From positions 40,562,733 through 40,626,732 of the forward strand of contig CM055096.1 in NCBI GenBank assembly GCA_029204225.1: a DNA stretch of 64,000 nucleotides, written 5' to 3'. The notes under the pieces were generated by a model, which saw only the letters and a list, made by a program, of their open reading frames with translations, had not been told where the DNA came from and searched no databases. The stretch comes from Diphasiastrum complanatum. Taxonomy: Eukaryota > Streptophyta > Lycopodiopsida > Lycopodiales > Lycopodiaceae. Within the stretch, counting starts at the first letter, position 1; each line of letters starts with the position of its first letter. Shown piece after piece: positions 24,201 to 36,200 of the stretch. The position numbers and the translations under genes were made by a program.

Positions 24201-27200
24201 AAGAAATGTCTCCAATTCAAAATGAAGCTCCTGAAACCAATCAAAAGTATGAGAACTTTAAGTCATATTTGAAGCCTACCTTCAAAGTTCATAAAAGAAT
24301 GTCATAGTTGCACTGCGTTTCCAGAAACGCGTTTCTGGTTTGGGACAGCCTTTTTCAAAATCAGTTTTTTTTTTTAAATTTGATTTTCGTGGACAATATG
24401 GGTATTTTGAAGCATTAATTAAGGGCAGTACATTTATGTAGGTTGCCAAATGTTTCGGGTACAGTGTGGTCCAGTTTAGGTGCATCAATTCGTACTGGAT
24501 TTTGTCAACCTACTCATTTTTTAATACCTGTTTTTTTTTTCCAGAGATTCTAAATTTCTGAGAAACGTTTTTCTCCATAAACGCGTTTCTATGCAACTAT
24601 GGAATATGTTTAATGAATCAGGGCAGGTAGGCTAGGAATACGAGGGGGTGCGGTGTAATGGACATAGAGTACATTTGGAGCTTATTTGACATTATGGGCA
24701 CAGGACCCATTTATCTTGTATACACTAGTGGTTAATTTCATCCACAAGTTATTAGGGCTCTACTGGAGGGGCACACTCGATGAGGTTGGCCAACTCATTG
24801 AACCTCTTTGTTTTCCATGCTAAGCTTTGAGCCCTAGCTTCAATATAGTATAAGTAGGAGCAAAGACATTCATTCAATAGCTTATGAGTTCCATTACTCC
24901 TGAGTTCTTTGTAGAAGACTTGTCACTCTTCCATGTAGGGGACCAACTATTGGGTATGCTTTGTGTTCTTTTAGTATTCTCACTAGGGGATTGCTATGTG
25001 TTTCATCTTTTATGGTCAATGTTACTTAATTTGATACTGGACATAGAAGTAAGTTTGTTACATGGCATCATAGCACGTACTTTGAGTTTCTTTGTTTATT
25101 ATGTTCTTTTCTTTTGGGAAAAACCATTAATTTTCTTCTATTTGGTCAGTCAATCACAACCAAGGTTATTTTAGGCAATCCCTATTGTTCCAAATCTTAT
25201 GATTTGATTTCTGGAGGCTAGGAATGTTCATATGGGCCACTTATAACCACTATATCATTGACATGCAATACTTCCAGAATTCAAACTAACCACACCCTCT
25301 TGACCTTGATCCATCCTAAAGTCGACACATGGCCCGTGCATCGCCTCTCCATGCTCTTGAAACAATACAAGTCCATCAGCAAGTTAGCAAGTCCATCATG
25401 TAAAACCCTCTTTAAGTGTGAAACATGAAAAACATAATGAACTTTACAATCATGAGGCAACGTTAGTTTATAAGCAACGTCATTAACCTTTTTACCTATT
25501 ATCCAGGGTCCACAATAACGCGGAGATAACTTGTAACACTTTCCTGTCTTAAGAGAAGTTGAGTCCTTTGGAATCAGGAGAAACACCATGTCTCCTTCCT
25601 CGAACTCTCTTGGTATGCGATCCCGATCAGCAAATGTCTTTGCACGAATCATCGCCTGTTTCACATTTTTCTTGGCTAACTTAAGCATCTGTACCATGTG
25701 AAATAGAAAGTCAACAACACTAGGCACTTTATGAGGTATCCCTACAGTAATTGGACTAGCTGGCCTAAAACCATAATTCTGTTGGAATGTAAATGGAATT
25801 GGTTACATTACCATAGGTTACTTTGACCCAAAAGGTCGAGAGTTGTGTAACCATGGTCATTTATTATATTAGGCCTGCTAAACTTAGAGTTAGCTAAGTT
25901 AATATGAAATTAACTTGGTAGGGACTCATGGGTCCACTAGGCCTAATTGTCACATTAAGTACCCCAACTTGACATATTGGAGGTACCTTATTCTTTCTAT
26001 GTAACTTATAGAAAGTTGGATAGTCAATAGCCAAGTAGTTGGAAAGCCAATAGTCAAGTAGTTGGATAGCCAATAGTCATGAAGTTAGATAGTCATCTTG
26101 GACTATATATATGTGTGCATCCCATTTGTATGTGACACTTTTGTAAGCAATAGTGACTATTCTCCTTGGCTGTCCACGAGTTTCTACAAGAGGGTTTCTA
26201 GCCATCTCTCTCTTTCTTTTGAGAATGCTTTGTGTGATCGAATAGTTAAGATTCTGAATCCTTAGGCTTCTATTTCCTACATGGTATCAAAGCCTTTAGG
26301 TGATCATATTGCTTGCAGGAAGGCGCCCAATAGTAAGCTATCTTCTTCCCCTTTTGGTAGCAGAAAATCATCAAGCTGCTGATTTTTGCATGAGAAGAAT
26401 CTGTTCATCTTCTTATAGCTTTTTTGCAGGAAATTGCAGGGCACCTTCACCTATTTGAGAGCTAGCAATAGGGCGCCCATGCTCAAACCAATTGCATGTG
26501 ATTTTGACTCAATTACATGCTGAAAATTTCAGATTTACTTCTTAAAAGAAGATACATGTGTTTTGGACACGTTTCTTGCTGAAATTTCCCTGTTGGTGAG
26601 CTTGGAGTAGGGCGCTACCATCAGCTCTATATGCACATAGTGTGCACTCTTTTCAGCCACAAATTTCTGGTTTTGGTTTTGGCTTCATTCAAAGAATACC
26701 TATTTGTGGGCATTCTGTTTTTTGTGCAGAAATCAGCCACCTATTTCATTACTTGTTGAGCAAATTGCATGTGGAGTATTGCAATCTATTGTGCTCATAA
26801 TTTCAGCTTTGAGGTTGCTGCCCTTTGAGTAGATTTTGTCTTGGAAAGTCTATTTCCTATCTACTACAAGCTGATTTTTCTGTTATGGCTAAAGAATCGG
26901 AGTCTATTGGTTCTTTATTTAATGAAGAAAGGCTGGATGGCACAAACTATTCCTTGTGGTGCTACATGATAAAGAACCTTCTAATTGCTAAAGGTTTGTG
27001 GGAAGTAGTTAATGGTGACAAAGAGAGGCCGCCTACCTTGGCACCTATTACACCATCTAGAACAACTACTTCTTCAACTATGGAGGTGTCTTCCGATGAG
27101 CAAAAGAAGTGGGATCGACGAGATGCACAAGCACATTCCGTCATTGCATTATCAGTGAAGAGATCTATCCTTTCACATATTAGATCATGCAAGACTTCCA

Positions 27201-30200
27201 AAAGTGCTTAGGAGACTCTTGCCAAGATGTTTCAAGTAAAGAATGCGGCAAAAGTGGTATATCTTCGAAATCAACTTTCTATCTTGAAGATGCAAGAAGG
27301 TGATTTGCTTACAAACCACTTGACGAAGATCAAGGATCTTCGAGAGGAGCTTCTTAGTATTGATGAGGTGATTGAGAACTCACAATTTGTATCTATTACT
27401 CTCAACTCTCTTCCTAATTCTTACCTTCCATTTGTGTCATCATTGAGCATTTCTCTTAGGGGACAACAAATCTCCTTCGACGAACTTGTTGGCTTACTTC
27501 TTCAAGAAGAGCAAACAAGGATCAACTTTGGTAAACAAGAAGATCAAGCTTTCTTTGCCAAAGGCAAAGGCAAAGGCAAGTGGAAAGGGAAGCCTTCTTT
27601 CAAAACTTCCAAAGATGATCAAAAATCTAAGGAAGCTCAAGGCAAAGGCTGAGAAATTCAAGCACTCTTTGGAACTTTTTTGTACTAATCGAGGAGAAAG
27701 TCAACATGTGTCAATTAGTACTTTTGTTCAAAGTGTTAAGAGCAAGCATTTGATTGGAGAGAATTTTTCATTACTCGAAGAATCTTCTATGTCATCCCAT
27801 ACCTCTTCGAGGGACAGCTTTGATGACGCCATCATTGATGCATCTCTTGATAGTCTGCCAAAGACGTTGGACAGCAGGTTCAGTCATCTTCTTTTGGTCA
27901 TTTACAGCCCATTTTACATCATGCGCAGTCCATTATGCTTTGGGAACAGCCTGCGGAAGATTATGGACAACATGGTCCATGTTGGGAACACTTTGGGCAG
28001 CAAAGTGTTAAACAAACAGCCCATAACAGTTCCTTGTCGGCTATTGGAGACTTTGCAGGACAGCAAAGATATGTCTTACTACGAAGGGAAGGCACATGCC
28101 TCTTTAAAATCAGTACCTCTTGCTGATTTTTTTGGTTCTACACTTACTCTTCATCATGATGTTGGTACATTGCCTATTGTATGTGAGCAAGTCATTGATG
28201 GTAAGGTTCGGGAGGATGTGATGTCAAAAGAGTTTGGTACTCTTTTTTATTGTCCTTATGATAAGAAGTTTTTTCGAATGATGTGGGAGCCTATGATGGA
28301 TTACAAGTCCATGTTTCGACTTATTGCCGAGTTTATGTTGGTTCCCTACTTCGGATGGAGCATGCAAATCCTCACCCTTTGACTTGATGCTTCATTATTA
28401 CGCATTCTTTTCCTTTTATATGTTGGACATGATTGGGGATGAGATTTCGACTACTTCGGTGCGAAGTGTATTTGGCGACATGAAGTTCGGACAGCAAGTT
28501 GCATTTTTCTCTTTCGAGAAGTTACTTCATGTTATATTATGCATTTCCATTTAAGGAGGGTGTTGGAATGTAAATGGAATTGCTTACATTACCATAGGTT
28601 ACTTTAACCCAAAAGGTCGAGAGTTGTGTAACCATGGTCATTTATTATATTAGGCCTACTAAACTTAGAGTTAGCTAAGTTAGTATGAAATTAACTTGGT
28701 AGGGACTCATGGGTCCACTAGGCCTAATTGTGACATTAAGTACCCCAACTTGACATATTGGAGGTACCTTATTCTTTCTATGTAACTTATAGAAAGTTGG
28801 ATAGTCAATAGTCAAGTAGTTGGAAAGCCAATAGTCAAGTAGTTGGATAGCCAATAGTCGTGAAGCATTTCGGGGAAATCCAAGAAAAACCAAGGCAAGG
28901 AGGCCGAGGACAAGGATGGTGGATCAAGTTTCAACTCGAAAGGACTCATCTTAGTTGAAGCATTCTTTTTATCATGATAAGCAAACTCCAACAATGGCAA
29001 ATATTTTTCCCATTGTGTTTGCTTAACACTTACGTACGCCCTAAGCATGTCCTCCATGGTTTGGTTAGCTCTCTCAGTTTGACCATTCGTTTCAGGGTGA
29101 TCAGTACTACTCATTCTCAACCGCACCTCAAGCTTATCCATTACGGCGGTCCAAAAATGACCCATAAAGCGTGGATCTCTATCAGACACTATGGATGATG
29201 GTAACCCATGAAATCTGAATACATGCTGTATGAATAGATTGTTGGAATATCAATCCACACTCTAGAGAGAACTATCAAACAGGGCAGATAGCTCAGTGGT
29301 AGAGCATCCTATCCGGTATGAGGGAGGTCCTGGGTTCGAATCCTAGTCTGTCCATCCATATTATGATTTATGGATTTCTAACATGGTATCAAAGCTATTG
29401 GATCTGCAACAAGCTTGTTTGTTGGCGCCCTACTAGAAGAGGAGCTTCTCTGCTTTTTGTTGTGAAATTTCAGCATCTTGCTGATCTTTTCAAGTGGAGT
29501 TTGGATCAGCTTTTTGTCTCTTTTCAGATTGAAGGAGGGCGGCCATCAGAGATCTTCGAGGAGAAATTTTTGGCACCCAAAAATCATAATCTCAAATCTG
29601 ATTTTTATGCAACCAGTTTTCAGCAAGTTTTGTTTGGAGGAGGGCGCCCAAAAATCTGCTACTGATTTTTGGTTATGGTGTCTCCTTATCTTGCTGTTTT
29701 TGTTTTCAGGTTTGCATTTGTGTAGGAGGGCGCCCAAAATTCAGCAAACCCTATTCAGGGTTAGGTCAACTTGTGGCTGGAAATTTGCAGATTCTCAGCA
29801 AGTAGTAGGGTGCTTTCAACAGCCCTATTGGAGTGTGTGTTGATCACACTATTTGGCTTCCTAATTGGGTTTCGATGTAGGCTTCAATCGAAGCTAACCT
29901 AATTTTCAAGAAGCTGTTTTTTTTGTGCAGAAAGACAACCATCTATCCATTATCTTCTGGGCACTTTGGTTGCAGATTGAAAGATATCTTGTGCTCCTAC
30001 TTTCAGCTCTTTGTTTGCTGCAAATTTTTGAGTAGATTTGGTTGTGGAAAGGCTCTCTTTCCTATCTACTACAAGCTGAAATTTTGTTGGAGGTAATGGC
30101 TAAAGAATCGGAAGCTATCGGTTCTTTGTTTAGTGAAAATCGGTTGGATGGCACAAACTACTCCTTGTGGAATTACATGATGAAGAATCTTCTCATAGCG

Positions 30201-33200
30201 AAAGGGCTGTGGGATTTGGTCAATGGTGATGAGGAAAGGCCTCCGTCTTTGGCACCTCCTACACCTCGTGGATCATCATCATCAACATCATCTTCTCCAT
30301 CTTCGAAAGAACAAAAGAAGTGGGATAGAAGGGATGCACAAGCACATTCTATGGTTGCTCTTGCTGTGAAAAGATCTATCTTACCTCATATTAGGTTTTG
30401 TAAGACATCTAAAAGTGCGTGGGATACACTTTATACTATGTATAGAGTCAAAAATCCAGCAAGGGTGGTGTATCTCAGAAATCAGCTTTCTTTGTTGAAG
30501 ATGCAAGAAGGGGATCAAGTGACCAATCACTTGATGAAGATCAAGGATCTTCGTGAGGAGCTTCTCAATATTGATGAGATAATTGAGGATGTTCAATTTG
30601 TTTCCATTACTCTCAACTCATTACCTTCATCTTATCTTCCATTTGTTTCATCTTTGAGTATCTCTGTTAGGTGACAGCTAGGACCCCAACCAAGTGTGGC
30701 TTGAGGGGGGGTGTTGGAATATCAATCCACACTCTAGAGAGAACTATCAAACAGGGCGGATAGCTCAGTGGTAGAGCATCCCATCCGGTATGAGGGAGGT
30801 CCTGGGTTCGAATCCTAGTCTGTCCATCCATATTATGATTTATGGATTTCTAACATGGTATCAGAGCCAAGTTAGACCTAGCAGTTCATGGTGTCAAAGC
30901 CATGGTTAGGTGGCCCAAGTTGTGGGGCAGGTGACAGCTAGGACCCCAATCAAGTGTGGCTTGAGAGGGGGTGTTGGAATATCAATCCACACTCTAGAGA
31001 GAACTATCAAACAGGGCAGATAGCTCAGTGGTAGAGCATCCTATCCGGTATGAGGGAGGTCCTGGGTTCGAATCCTAGTCTGTCCATCCATATTATGATT
31101 TATGGATTTCTAACATAGATCAGCTACCCCAGGTGCATCAATCTTATTATGGGTTGAGATGAAATGAGCCATTTTTGTGAGTCTGTCAAACACAACCATT
31201 ATGGCATCATGTTGACGTTGCATACGAGGCAAGTGTGTAATAAAGTCCATCGATATTCTCTCCCATCTTCCCTCTGGAATAGGCAAAGGGTGTAACGATC
31301 TAGGAACTTTAATCCTTTCGACTTTTTTAACTTGACACTTAAAACAACGTGTGCCTATCATGACAAGAATGCAAGATTTTCCTACGCAGCTCCTCACAAG
31401 CTAGAGTGAGAAATTTGCCATTCCTCTTAACAAAACCATCTTCTATGGTATACTTAAGATAAGTGCGAGCAAAGGGAATAGGGCTCTCCTCCTGAGACTC
31501 TGCATGACCATGACTCACCTCAAGCTCCACTCTCTTACACTGAGGATCCTCTAGTTGAGCCTTCTTTATCTCAACCAATAGGTCATTTTCAATGAACAAA
31601 TGACATTTGATACACTATCCGAGACAATGCATCAGCCACTCTATTTTTTGCCCCCTTATTATACCGAATTTCCATTTGAAATTCTTGCATAAGTTCAGAC
31701 CATCTCGCCTTTCGGCCTCTGAGATCGGGCTGTTTGCAGAAATACCTCAAGGTATTATGATCAACGTACACATAAAACTCGGATCCGTACAAATAATACC
31801 TCCATACCTTTAATGCATGGATTATGGCAAACAACTCTTTCTCATGAGTTGGGTAATTCCGATGTGCCAAGGTGAGCTTCTTGCCCAGCACTGCCCCCAC
31901 AGCAATGTCACTTTCATCCGTATCAAGGATATAGGGTTTTAGAGGGTCTACAATTTTTAGAGTGATGCACTCAGCAATAGCTTGCTTCAATTGATCAAAG
32001 CTTGCTACAGTTCAGTCCACTCACCGAACTTGTTCTTTTGAGTTAGATCTGTTAAAGATGCTGCAATACAGGAGTAATTCTTAACATATTTTCTATAAAA
32101 CACCGCCAATCCTAGAAAAGACTTCAATGCTGTCAAATCAGCTGGCACAATCCACACAACGATCACGGCAACCTTCTTAGGATCCGGTCTTACTCCATCA
32201 GCAGTCACAATATGACCTAGATACTCAATTTCCTTTTTAAAAAGTTCGCTCTTTTTTGCGTTAGCAAACAATTTGTTTTCCCTCAAGGTAGACAACACAG
32301 TCCTAAGGTGGGTCACATGCTTGGCCTCACCTGCACTGTAAGTCAAAATATCATCAATAAAATTTACACAAACTTACCCATATACGGTCTGAGTACATCA
32401 TGAATGTAGCTGGGGAGTTAGTCAAACCAAAGGGCATCACAAGATACTCATAATGACCAAACCGAGTTCAGAAGGCAGTTTTATGAACATCCTCTTCACC
32501 ACGAACTCTAACCTGATGATACCCACTCTTCAAGTCTATCTTACTAAATACAGTGGCACCATGAAGAGCATCAAGCAAATCATCAAACTACATGGCAGCA
32601 GATTACTTCACAAAGGCTCTATCAAAGGAGCAACATCTCAGATTTAACGATATGTTAAATCTGAAGATCAAAGTTTTTCAGGATCCACATTAAGGAGGAG
32701 TGTTAGATTTCTTATGCTCAGCCTTAAACAAATCGTTCAAGTAATGAGCATCCTGAAAACTGAAGGCCGACTACATGTTTCGGACCTTCACATTTTTTTC
32801 CTTTGAGAATTTCTTATGCCTTAAGCATTTTTTAGGCACCTTCACCTTTTTTGCACCTTAACGAAAATGCGACACATTGGCCAAGTGGCTAGAATGCCTT
32901 AGAAAAGCATGGGATATGTTGGAATGTAAATGGAATTGCTTACATTACCATAGTTTACTTTGACCCAAAAGGTCGAGAGTTGTGTAACCATGGTCATTTA
33001 TTATATTAGGCCTACTAAACTTAGAGTTAGCTAAGCTAGTATGAAATTAACTTGGTAGGGACTCATGGGTCCACTAGGCCTAATTGTGACATTAAGTACC
33101 TCAACTTGACATATTGGAGGTACCTTATTCTTTCTATGTAACTTATAGAAAGTTGGATAGTCGATAGTCAAGTAGTTGGAAAGCCAATAGTCAAGTAGTT

Positions 33201-36200
33201 GGATAGCCAATAGTCATGAAGTTAGATAGCCAATAGTCATGAAGTTAGATAAATGTGTGCATCCCATTTGTATAATACACTTTTGTAAGCAATACTGACT
33301 ATTCTCCTTGGCTGTCCACGAGTTTCTACAAGAGGGTTTCTAGCCATCTCTCTCTTTCTTTTGAGAATGCTTTGTGTGATTGAATAGTTAAGATTCTGGA
33401 TCCTTAGGCTTCTATTTCCTACATGGTATCAGAGTCTTTAGGTGATCGCTTGCAGGAGGGCGCCCAATAGGAAGCTATCTTCTTTCCCTTTTGGTTGCAG
33501 ATTGGACACATTTCTTGCTGAAATTTCCCTGTTGGTGAGCTTGGAGTAGGGCGCTACCATCAGCTCTATATCCACATAGTGTGCACTCTTTTCAGCCACA
33601 AATTTTTGGTTTTGGTTTTGGCTTCATTTGAAGTCTACCTATTATTTGTGAGCATTCTGTTTCTTTGTGCAGAAATCAGCCACCTATTTCATTACTTGTT
33701 GAGCAAATTGCATGTGGAGTATTGCAATCTATTGTGCTCATAATTTCAGCTTTGAGGTTGCTGCCCTTTGAGTAGATTTTGCCTTGGAACGTCTATTTCC
33801 TATCTACTACAAGCTGATTTTTCTGTTATGGCTAAAGAATCGGAGTCTATTGGTTCTTGATTTAATGAAGATAGGCTGGATGGCACAAACTATTCCTTGT
33901 GGTGCTACATGATAAAGAACCTTCTAATTGCTAAAGGTTTGTGGGAAGTAGTTAAAGAGAGGCCACCTACCTTGGCACCTATTATACCATCTAGAACAAC
34001 TACTTCTTCATCTACGGAGGTGTCTTCCGATGAGCAAAAGAAGTGGGATCGACGAAATGCAGAAGCACATTCCGTCATTGCATTATCAGTGAAAAAATCT
34101 ATCCTTCCTCATATTAGATCATGCAAGACTTCCAAAAGTCCTTGGGAGACTCTTGCCAAGATGTTTCTGTTAGAAATAAATGACTATGCTGAAGTTAATC
34201 CATAGGTTGCTTTGACCCAAAAGGTCGAGATTTGTGTAACCATGGGTATTTAGTTATTTAGGCCATCTTAAGTTTGTCTTAAGTTCAGTTGGACCCAATT
34301 TTGGTCATGTACTGACTCGTGGGTCCTTAGGGGTCTAATTTTGTTTAGGGGCCCTATCTTGACTTTTGGGGGTGCCCTACATTTAGTAAGTGGTTGACCT
34401 TAGGGTTTGGTGGCATTTGGCCACATCCAGGTAGAGTACTTAGATGCTCATTGTGTATTCCATCTTATACAGTTTGGCTCTCCATTGCTCTTCTTGTTGT
34501 TTTCTCTCTCTCTCTCTCTTAGAGTTGGGCGCCCAGCCTCCTCTCTCTTGTTTCTTGTGAAGATTGATTGATAACTAGATCTTGGTGACTTGTCTCTTGC
34601 TTTCCTACATTTCAAGTAAAGAATGCGGCAAAAGATATCTTCGAAATCAACTTTCTATCTTGAAGATGCAAGAAGGTGATTAGCTTACAAACCACTTGAC
34701 CAAGATCAAGGATCTTCGAGAGGAGCTTCTTAGTATTGATGAGGTGATTGAGAACTCACAATTTGTATCTATTACTCTCAACTCTCTTCCTAATTCTTAC
34801 CTTCCATTTGTGTCATCATTAAGCATTTCTCATAGGGGACAGCAAATCTCCTTCGACGAACTTGTTGGCTTACTACTTCAAGAAGAGCAAACAAGGATCA
34901 ACTTTGGTGAACAAGAAGATCAAGCTTTCTTTGCAAAAGGCAAAGGCAAAGGCAAGTGGAAAGGGAAGCCTTCTTTCAAAACTTCCAAAGATGATCAAAA
35001 ATCTAAGGAAGCTCAAGATCAAGACTCCAAGAAGAAGAGTAAGTGCCACTATTGCAAGAAGTTTGGGCATCACATCAAAGATGTAGGAAGAGGCTTGCAA
35101 AGGAAAAAGAGAAAGGTAACGATACAAGTACCGCAATCATTACTTTGGAACAACAATTTGGAAAGGAGGATAATCTTTTCAATAATGATTATGCTTTTGT
35201 CACTAATAATCTCATCTCTCCTAAAGTCGAGATTTCTGCCACTTCAAATCTTGTTGGATTTTCAGCAGAAAACAGCTCATCTTCAGCTTTACAAGTTGCT
35301 GTTTTTTCATCTATTGATTGGGTGATTGATAGCGGTGCCACACGCCATATGACTTATCACAAAGAGGTCTTCACAAAGCTTGTGAAAGTGCATGATGGAA
35401 GCAAAGTTCAAGGTGTTAATAACACCTCTTATCCTATCAAAGGTATTGGAGTGATCCCCATTATCTTACCCAATGGTGAGGAGAAGTACATTCGTAATGT
35501 ACTTTATGTTCCAAAAAATAAAAAAGAATCTCATTTCGGTCTCCACAATTATGAACCAAGGATTGGTTGTGGAATTCAAAGAAGACAAATGTCTTATCAA
35601 AGACCCAAAGAGATCATTGCTTCGGGAACATTATGTGGTGGATTGTTCCTTATGGAACAATCCACCACGTGATTGTCTTCTTGCATCAAGTTCACATTCT
35701 TTGGAGTTGGCTGAATTATGGCATGCTAGGTTTGGACATCTCAACTTTGCTAGCTTGAAGATGTTGAAGAGATTCAATATGGTTGAAGACATTCCTAATA
35801 TTGAGCATCCTGAAGGACATGTATGCGAAGGATGCATACTTGGAAAATTTCAAAAGCAAGCTTTTCCAACTGATGAAACTATTAGAGTTGATGGCAAATT
35901 TGATTTGGTTCATAGTGATGTATGTGGTCCAATGAGGACCGGATCCATTGGAGGGTGTAAATACTTTGTTACTTTTATTGATGACCTTTCAAGATTTACA
36001 TGGATTTATCCTATGAAGGCAAAATTTGAAGTTTTTCAACGCTTTAAGGATTTTCTAGCAATGATAGAAAACCAGTTTGGGCACTCTTTGAAGATCTTAC
36101 GTACCAACCAAAGGGGAATATATAAAAAATACGTTCAGTACTTATCTTCAAAGCAAAGGTATCCATCATCAAATGACAACCCCTTAGACACCTCAACAAA

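Larger units (their letters stand above)
25780..28865 (+). mobile_element. Deleted copia element (copia-1) with right LTR truncated
   Basis: It has a full left LTR (25780-26281), primer-binding site, gag, and then the same 3' tail found in the copia at 32917-38760. Protease, integrase and the pol linker are missing. Compared with that relative, about 2.3 kb is deleted between agctcaa in gag and a gcaaaggctga string in the tail. The right LTR (28561) stops matching at 28866. It sits inside the gypsy integrase. Confidence 0.85.
29240..31115 (+). mobile_element. Three-LTR composite retroelement (gag-bearing TR-GAG plus TRIM)
   Basis: Order: LTR1 (29240-29383), primer-binding site, leader, gag (30096-30674), purine tract, LTR2 (30712-30855), primer-binding site, 116-bp interior with purine tract, LTR3 (30972-31115). 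TAGAT lies on both sides (29235-29239 and 31116-31120), so this is a single insertion into the gypsy integrase. LTR1 and LTR3 are identical over 144 bp while LTR2 differs at two bases. It encodes no protease, integrase or RT, so it would depend on another copia for movement. Confidence 0.92.

Noticed and set aside
24884-25174. Membrane protein with Leu/Phe-rich segments
   Set aside because: Hydrophobicity comes from AT-rich DNA; no start context, neighbours or homologous motif support it.
29282-31086. Three functional tRNA genes
   Set aside because: Each lies at a fixed offset inside an LTR, the anticodon arm does not pair well and U33 is missing; they are better described as tRNA-like parts of the retroelement.
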